A stretch of 64,000 bases of DNA. Source: Streptomyces sp. NBC_00539 (GTDB taxonomy: Bacteria; Actinomycetota; Actinomycetes; Streptomycetales; Streptomycetaceae). Below, one piece after another: positions 63,120 through 64,000 of the stretch. The notes below the pieces were generated by a model, which had not been told where the DNA came from, searched no databases, and saw nothing but the letters and a program-made list of their open reading frames with translations. Location: NCBI RefSeq assembly GCF_036346105.1, contig NZ_CP107811.1, positions 124,001-188,000 of the forward strand, written 5' to 3'. The translations under genes and the position numbers were made by a program. How positions within the stretch are numbered: position 1 is the first letter of the stretch; the number at the start of each line of letters is the position of its first letter.

Positions 63120-63707
63120 ATGTCCCCCATGACGATGCCCCTGCGCAAGGATGCGGCCCGCAACTGGGACCGGATCGTCGCGGTCGCCCGCGCGCTGGTC
63201 GACCAGGGCACACCACTGCAGCTGAACGACGTCGCCAGCCGCGCCGGACTCGGAGTCGGCACCGTCTACCGGCACTTCGCCACCCCCGAAGCGCTACTGG
63301 AGACCGTCGCCACTCCCTGCCTGGAAGCCCTGGCCGGCCACGGCCAGCAGGCTCTGACCGGTACCGACCCCTGGCGCGCACTCGAAGGCTTCCTGTTCCG
63401 CACCGTCGAAGCGCAGGTCACCGACGCGTCCCTCGCCCCGGTCACCGCGGCAGCCACCGACACCCTGCCGCGCACCACGGAACTCAAAGAGACGCTTCGA
63501 GCGGTCGGCACCGCACTCCTCGGCCGGGCTCGCGATGCCGGAGCGGTCCAACCGGACCTAGCCGCCGCCGACCTCCTCCCGCTCATGTGCGGCATCGCCC
63601 ACGCCGTCAACGTCCACGGCGGCACACCCGCCGAACGGATCGACACCGCACATCGCTACCTGGCCACACTCCTCGAAGGACTGCACACTACGCCGCAGCA
63701 CCCGTGA
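63120..63707 (+). CDS. TetR-family transcriptional regulator
   Basis: 195 aa from ATG 63120. The TetR HTH is clear: RNWDRIVAVARALVDQGTPL, QLNDVASRAGLGVGTVYRHF, ATPEALLETV. The C-terminal helical ligand-binding part carries DLLPLMCGIAHAVNVHGGTP. It is 58 bp downstream of the SDR gene on the same strand and probably binds the large dyad upstream of it; a smaller dyad (CCGGAT...ATCCGG, 63098-63113) sits before its own start. Ligand unknown. Confidence 0.9.
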   Translation: MSPMTMPLRKDAARNWDRIVAVARALVDQGTPLQLNDVASRAGLGVGTVYRHFATPEALLETVATPCLEALAGHGQQALTGTDPWRALEGFLFRTVEAQVTDASLAPVTAAATDTLPRTTELKETLRAVGTALLGRARDAGAVQPDLAAADLLPLMCGIAHAVNVHGGTPAERIDTAHRYLATLLEGLHTTPQHP

Positions 63708-64000
63708 GAACACCGCCCGCGGACCAACCGGGGCGATCCATACCTGCCGCCACGACCTGTATGGCACACCGGTCTGCGATCACTGCCAGGGAATCGTGAC
63801 CACGAGCATGGGCAATTCCCTGACGCGGAAACGGTCGAAGATGGGGAATTCCGTGACCGCCGACACGCCCCGTCAAACCTGCGCAGCGCAGGAGGGCATC
63901 GCCGCGCGCCACCTGCCGCGTGCGGGCCCCCAGCGCTAGTTCAGAGAACGACCAGGCCAAAACTGATCGCACCTGGCCGAATGAGACGCATATGCGCTTC
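63708..64000. other. No gene seen at the right edge
   Basis: About 290 bp. Two related short segments containing GGGAATCGTGACC (63790) and GGGAATTCCGTGACC (63844) recur, but no frame has a recognisable protein. Confidence 0.4.

Noticed and set aside
1-64000. tRNA, rRNA, CRISPR arrays or riboswitches
   Set aside because: I looked for cloverleaf-like ends, regularly spaced repeats and known leader motifs and found none I could support.

Overview
The window is very GC-rich, has strong G/C third-position bias, and carries Streptomyces-type families: a SpoIIE/STAS regulatory pair, a Ser/Thr kinase with an extracytoplasmic C-terminus, DUF3995, MSMEG_6728 and many secreted proteins. It is most likely a Streptomyces chromosome, probably accessory or arm DNA, because intact operons alternate with decayed fragments (pieces of IS110, IS256 and IS5-type transposases, TPR protein, LtrA, DNA ligase, endonuclease I and a helicase-associated domain). 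I see no tRNA, rRNA or CRISPR array.

Layout. 1-1.7 kb: edge-truncated winged-helix protein and a small Cys protein. 1.8-5.2 kb: DedA and two PAP2 phosphatases, divergent from a BlaI-type repressor and M56 protease, with two BlaI-like operators between. 5.2-9.1 kb: decayed DNA with transposase scraps and a secreted pentapeptide-repeat protein. 9.2-13.6 kb: dienelactone-hydrolase-like protein, then a PucR-type regulator divergent from a ferredoxin reductase/acyl desaturase pair. 13.6-20 kb: mostly decayed DNA around a spore-photoproduct-lyase-like radical SAM protein and an MSMEG_6728 protein, a cupin and small genes. 20-30.3 kb: flavodoxin-like reductase, lipoproteins, secreted esterase with a divergent MerR regulator, Ser/Thr kinase, and a secreted multi-domain protein with lectin-like, possibly pore-forming and glycine-zipper segments. 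30.7-35.8 kb: very large hybrid kinase/SpoIIE phosphatase with two STAS partners. 36-38.3 kb: small and broken genes. 38.5-50.3 kb: GH15 enzyme, GMC oxidoreductase, cyclase-family hydrolase, frameshifted antiporter, gluconokinase, cytochrome bd (cydBA), glucose 1-dehydrogenase and aldose 1-epimerase. 50.3-57.8 kb: transmembrane HTH protein, CHAP protein, Sua5, carbonic anhydrase, small genes and a glycine-rich secreted protein. 58-64 kb: serine beta-lactamase-like hydrolase, pyridoxamine-oxidase-like protein, frameshifted SDR and TetR regulator.

How the genes fit together. The BlaI/M56-DedA-PAP2 block looks like an antibiotic-responsive undecaprenyl-phosphate recycling module. The 38.5-50.3 kb block can be read as direct glucose oxidation: trehalose or glucan to glucose, anomer interconversion, oxidation to gluconolactone, phosphorylation of gluconate, and respiration through cytochrome bd. 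Both readings are inference from gene content. Several genes carry apparent frameshifts (antiporter, SDR at a G7 tract, a secreted protein near 38 kb), which may be real decay or sequencing error.
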